Notes under the pieces: model-generated
The model's database searches: none
Told to the model about the DNA's origin: nothing
The model's input: only the letters and a program-made list of their open reading frames with translations
In this document: positions 61,333 through 64,000 of the stretch, piece by piece
How positions within the stretch are numbered: position 1 is the first letter of the stretch
Layout: each line of letters starts with the position of its first letter
Source: Nematostella vectensis
Lineage: Eukaryota > Cnidaria > Anthozoa > Actiniaria > Edwardsiidae
Direction of reading: 5' to 3'
Assembly: GCF_932526225.1 (NCBI RefSeq)
Contig: NC_064045.1
Coordinates: 13,882,442-13,946,441 of the forward strand
DNA: 64,000 nucleotides
Made by a program: the position numbers and the translations under genes

Positions 61333-62033
61333 TAAGTAGCTGTTGATTACAAAAAAAATTATTGAAAAAAAAATTAACATTTAATTATTAGAAAAAAATG
61401 TGGGTTTTGTGCAAATTATTGTTCATCTACAAAATGTATGCATGGCTTTTAAAGAGTAGTAGAGGTTATATCTCTAGGTGAATATTACTTATGTTATTGA
61501 AGAAAATATGTCCTCTATGTACTACCTAGAATATAATAGAGCAAATATGTATTATTCCCAATTAAATTATAACTTTTTTGCACATGTTGTCACATTGTTT
61601 GATAATAGAGAGCTTTAGCAAGTCAACGCAAATAGCATCAAGAATAGCACATACTCATAAATACCCCAAAACAAATATTGTGTGGCATTCTTATTTTGCT
61701 GAGATGCTGCCTCTCCCTTGATCCAAAATACTCTGTGTTCTGCCAACAAGGCCCAGCGATTCAACACTCATATCCACCATGACAGTGATGTAGTAGCACC
61801 CAAAGGGGGTGGGGGACATGAACCTTCCTTTTTTCCCCAAAAATCATAAGGAAATGGCCAGAAGGGTGTGGCCCCCAACCCCAGTTTTCTGGATGTCGCT
61901 GTATCATGCACCCCCCCCCCCCCCCTCTACAGAATTTCAAGGCCTGCTAGGGCCCTGTATGTTGTGTAATGTTTGGGTGATGTCTGGTAATTCAACCTGA
62001 GCCCAAGACCAAGGGAGCAGGATGATTATTATG
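61333..62033. other. Convergent intergenic region, KATNIP and KLHDC9 3' ends
   Basis: About 0.7 kb between the two stop codons, AT-rich. ATTAAA near 61562 is a possible KATNIP poly(A) signal. A C run lies at about 61910-61926. No gene is seen. Confidence 0.5.
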
Positions 62034-63059
62034 CTATCCTACTTTCACTTCCCAAATGGTGTTATCACACCTATTCTCCAGTTTACCAGCAAACACCAAC
62101 AGTCTGTTATTCACTGCACACATTGTATGTCCAACAAGCTTTGGTGCTTGTCCAGACGGTACTTTGAACCAATGCATTGCCAAACTGTCCAGAATGTACA
62201 AATCGTTTGTGACATTCTCACGAACACCAGTCCAGGTTTCTCCGCCGTATATCAGCAAGTACCTGGACCCTATCTCTATCGACTGTGCATGCTGTCTGCC
62301 ACAAGGTTCTGTAACACACCCTCCACACTGCAATAACACCTTGTTTAACTTATCCTGGGTGACCTCATATTGAGATGATTCAAATTTGTCCCAAGTACTC
62401 ATTAACTCATAGCCACCACTCTTACGGCCGCCAAACACAAACACATAATGCTTCTTGCTCCCTCGGATGTAGACCAAGTTCGCGGTATGCCCTGACCTAG
62501 AAGCAGCGTGAAAAGGTGCCTCGCGATATTTACCCGTCTCAAAATCCAGCATAAATGCCCCCGAGAATCTTCTTTGCATGTGAACTCCACCCTCTCTGCC
62601 GATGATAAGGATACTCTTTGTGGATACTAGGCACGCCGTGTGCGAGCTCAACCCAACCGGGACATCACCAGACACGGAAATCTGACGCCATATTTGCTCA
62701 ACAGTATCGTAACAAAAAACCTCGGCGGTTCTTTTCCGACCATTCCAGCCCCCAATAATAACAATGTAGCGATCTCTGATTGTAGTAGCTGTGTGGTGGC
62801 TTAAAGAAGGTGGACCACAGAGTTTTCCTCTTGGAAATTGGTGAGAAATAGCTGGCCTACTTGGAGTGATTCGCGGCAAACCGCACTCGAGTTTTAACCA
62901 CGAGTTATTAGACGGATCAAATCGGTGCATGTCATTCAAAACTGACCTATCGTCCGTGATTCCTCCAAAAACGTACAAGAAGCCTTGCACGCTTGAGCAA
63001 GTATGAAAAGCACGTTTAGAAGGCGGTGTACCTGCAATTTCTAGCGCCGTAAACTCCAT
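62034..63059 (-). CDS. KLHDC9: KLHDC9-like kelch-repeat protein, single exon
   Basis: A 341-residue intronless frame starting at ATG 63059 (MEFTALEIAGTPPSKRAFHT). Kelch-type blades carry the usual GG pairs and spaced aromatic residues: FLYVFGGITDD, IVIIGGWNGRKR, YVFVFGGRKSGG, YLLIYGGETWTG, LLVFAGKLEN. The diagnostic stretch VGLSSHTACLVSTKSIL followed by GREGGVHMQRR resembles human KLHDC9, which is about 349 residues, so the length also fits. KLHDC9 (KARCA1) is reported to bind cyclin A1; whether that holds here is unknown. It probably forms a six-blade beta-propeller for protein binding. A YY1-like site lies about 45 bases upstream. It is convergent with KATNIP. Confidence 0.9.
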   Translation of the reverse strand: MEFTALEIAGTPPSKRAFHTCSSVQGFLYVFGGITDDRSVLNDMHRFDPSNNSWLKLECGLPRITPSRPAISHQFPRGKLCGPPSLSHHTATTIRDRYIVIIGGWNGRKRTAEVFCYDTVEQIWRQISVSGDVPVGLSSHTACLVSTKSILIIGREGGVHMQRRFSGAFMLDFETGKYREAPFHAASRSGHTANLVYIRGSKKHYVFVFGGRKSGGYELMSTWDKFESSQYEVTQDKLNKVLLQCGGCVTEPCGRQHAQSIEIGSRYLLIYGGETWTGVRENVTNDLYILDSLAMHWFKVPSGQAPKLVGHTMCAVNNRLLVFAGKLENRCDNTIWEVKVG

Positions 63060-63104
63060 GCTTTTTTATGGTGAAAAGTTCCGAAAAAGCAACTTCGCGT
63101 TTGT

Positions 63105-63114
63105 CGCCATCTTG
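63105..63114 (-). promoter_or_regulatory. YY1-like element upstream of KLHDC9
   Basis: CAAGATGGCG on the minus strand (CGCCATCTTG on plus), about 45 bases before the KLHDC9 ATG. It matches the YY1 consensus used at start sites of broadly expressed genes. Confidence 0.55.
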
Positions 63115-63276
63115 TTTACAAACTTCTTCTCAAATTGCGCCACAGGTAACCCGCACTGTTAAAAAAACGTATTTTCTTCCCTCAAACGTTAGATATTAGT
63201 AATAATCCAATAAGAGTCGATATATCTGTAAATTGTCTCACAGATTTGAACCAAAGAAAAATAAATTAGCTCATAA

Positions 63277-63369
63277 ATGTTGTCTAAAATCATTGAAATG
63301 ATTAGGGAACTTGCGAGATCTGGTCCACCTGTGGTTTATCGAGACTCCCCAGTGTCCCGTGAAATAAAG
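63277..63369 (+). CDS. Possible first exon of a divergent unknown gene
   Basis: ATG at 63277 opens a frame MLSKIIEMIRELARSGPPVV... of 31 codons, ending at a possible donor (ATAAAG then GTGACA). Read through, it stops six codons later. Its composition is protein-like and the position is head-to-head with KLHDC9, suggesting a shared promoter. I recognise no family and found no second exon. The rest, 63370-64000, shows only chance frames. Confidence 0.25.
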
Positions 63370-64000
63370 GTGACAGAAACAACGTGAAATTATTCCCGTA
63401 AAGGTAATATCATCCAATGGGCAGCTGAAAAAGCATGGAGCCATCACGTAGCACTTCGCCTACAGTCCATATGGTCGCCGAGGGGGAGAAACTACCCAAT
63501 TATTGTATCCTTTGAAAACAGCGCGCGCTGTTGGTGTTGGTTGCTAAGGGTTATTATGACATATTAAATCCAATTACTTACAATTACTCCTTCGTAAACT
63601 CGTATTCAAGCTCCAAGAGCTGGTTCTCCGTGTGCAAATGGTTCGTTTTGGCTTTCTTGGTGAACGTGGAGGGAAGAATGAGGAAAAAGCCCAATGTATC
63701 GTTTGTTGAAGTGTTCGTTTGCTACCAACAGGTTTTGCCTCCCGCCTTCTATAAATATTGCTTATTGATAAACTTGGAATTGTTGCATATACTCAACCGT
63801 TTATATATTGAATCCGTATGATTCTAGTTCTAATAATCAATTATTCACGCAATAAAGTAAAGATAATTTGATATTCTTTAAAGAATCTTCGATCATTTGA
63901 AAAATTGCTATGTCTTATTATGTGTCTATCCGTAATCAATATATCGCGTTTTCGATATTTTAAATAGTACTAACTTACATTGATTTCACTAATATTATTA

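Noticed and set aside
63531-63821. A 96-codon plus-strand frame near the right end
   Set aside because: Composition is random-like and hydrophobic, with no homology recognised, and it is AT-rich without splice context.

Overview
This is eukaryotic, animal genomic DNA: AT-rich, intron-dense, with GT-AG introns, tandem repeats and transposons. Nothing bacterial is visible. The gene set (a CASKIN-type scaffold, KATNIP and a KLHDC9-type kelch protein), a Mag-like Ty3/gypsy element and many short inverted-repeat elements suggest a non-vertebrate metazoan. A cnidarian, probably an anthozoan such as a sea anemone, is my best guess, but the species is inferred and not shown.

Layout. (1) 1100-7887, minus strand: the first 11 coding exons of a CASKIN homologue (ankyrin repeats plus SH3). 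The gene runs off the left edge. Its introns hold a LINE 3' end, a 20-bp minisatellite and a G-tract repeat. (2) 9329-22441: a 13.1-kb DNA transposon with 38-bp terminal inverted repeats and a 6-bp target duplication (AATTTT). Both subterminal regions are made of one 19-bp minisatellite in opposite orientations (1.5 kb and 3.5 kb). It carries the 3' exons of a DDE transposase (minus) and a fragmentary gene ending in a SAM-like domain (plus). A nearly intact Mag-like gypsy element with 84-bp LTRs (12692-17800) sits between them. (3) 23237-61332, plus strand: a complete 49-exon KATNIP homologue. I joined the exons by hand and every exon phase agrees, giving 1860 residues. (4) 62034-63059, minus strand: an intronless KLHDC9 homologue, convergent with KATNIP. 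A possible first exon of a divergent gene follows at 63277.

The most unusual signals are these. First, a foldback-like transposon whose ends are long minisatellites. Second, at least five KATNIP splice junctions (26.0, 31.5, 43.1, 51.3 and 53.7 kb) have been copied into the adjacent intron. These range from one extra copy to about 31 tandem copies, and most copies keep a GT or AG splice site. Third, a 6.4-kb intronic 40-bp satellite contains a tandem 2146-bp higher-order duplication. CASKIN and KATNIP were head-to-head neighbours before the transposon entered. KATNIP and KLHDC9 both have a YY1-like CAAGATGGCG element near the start, as many broadly expressed animal genes do.
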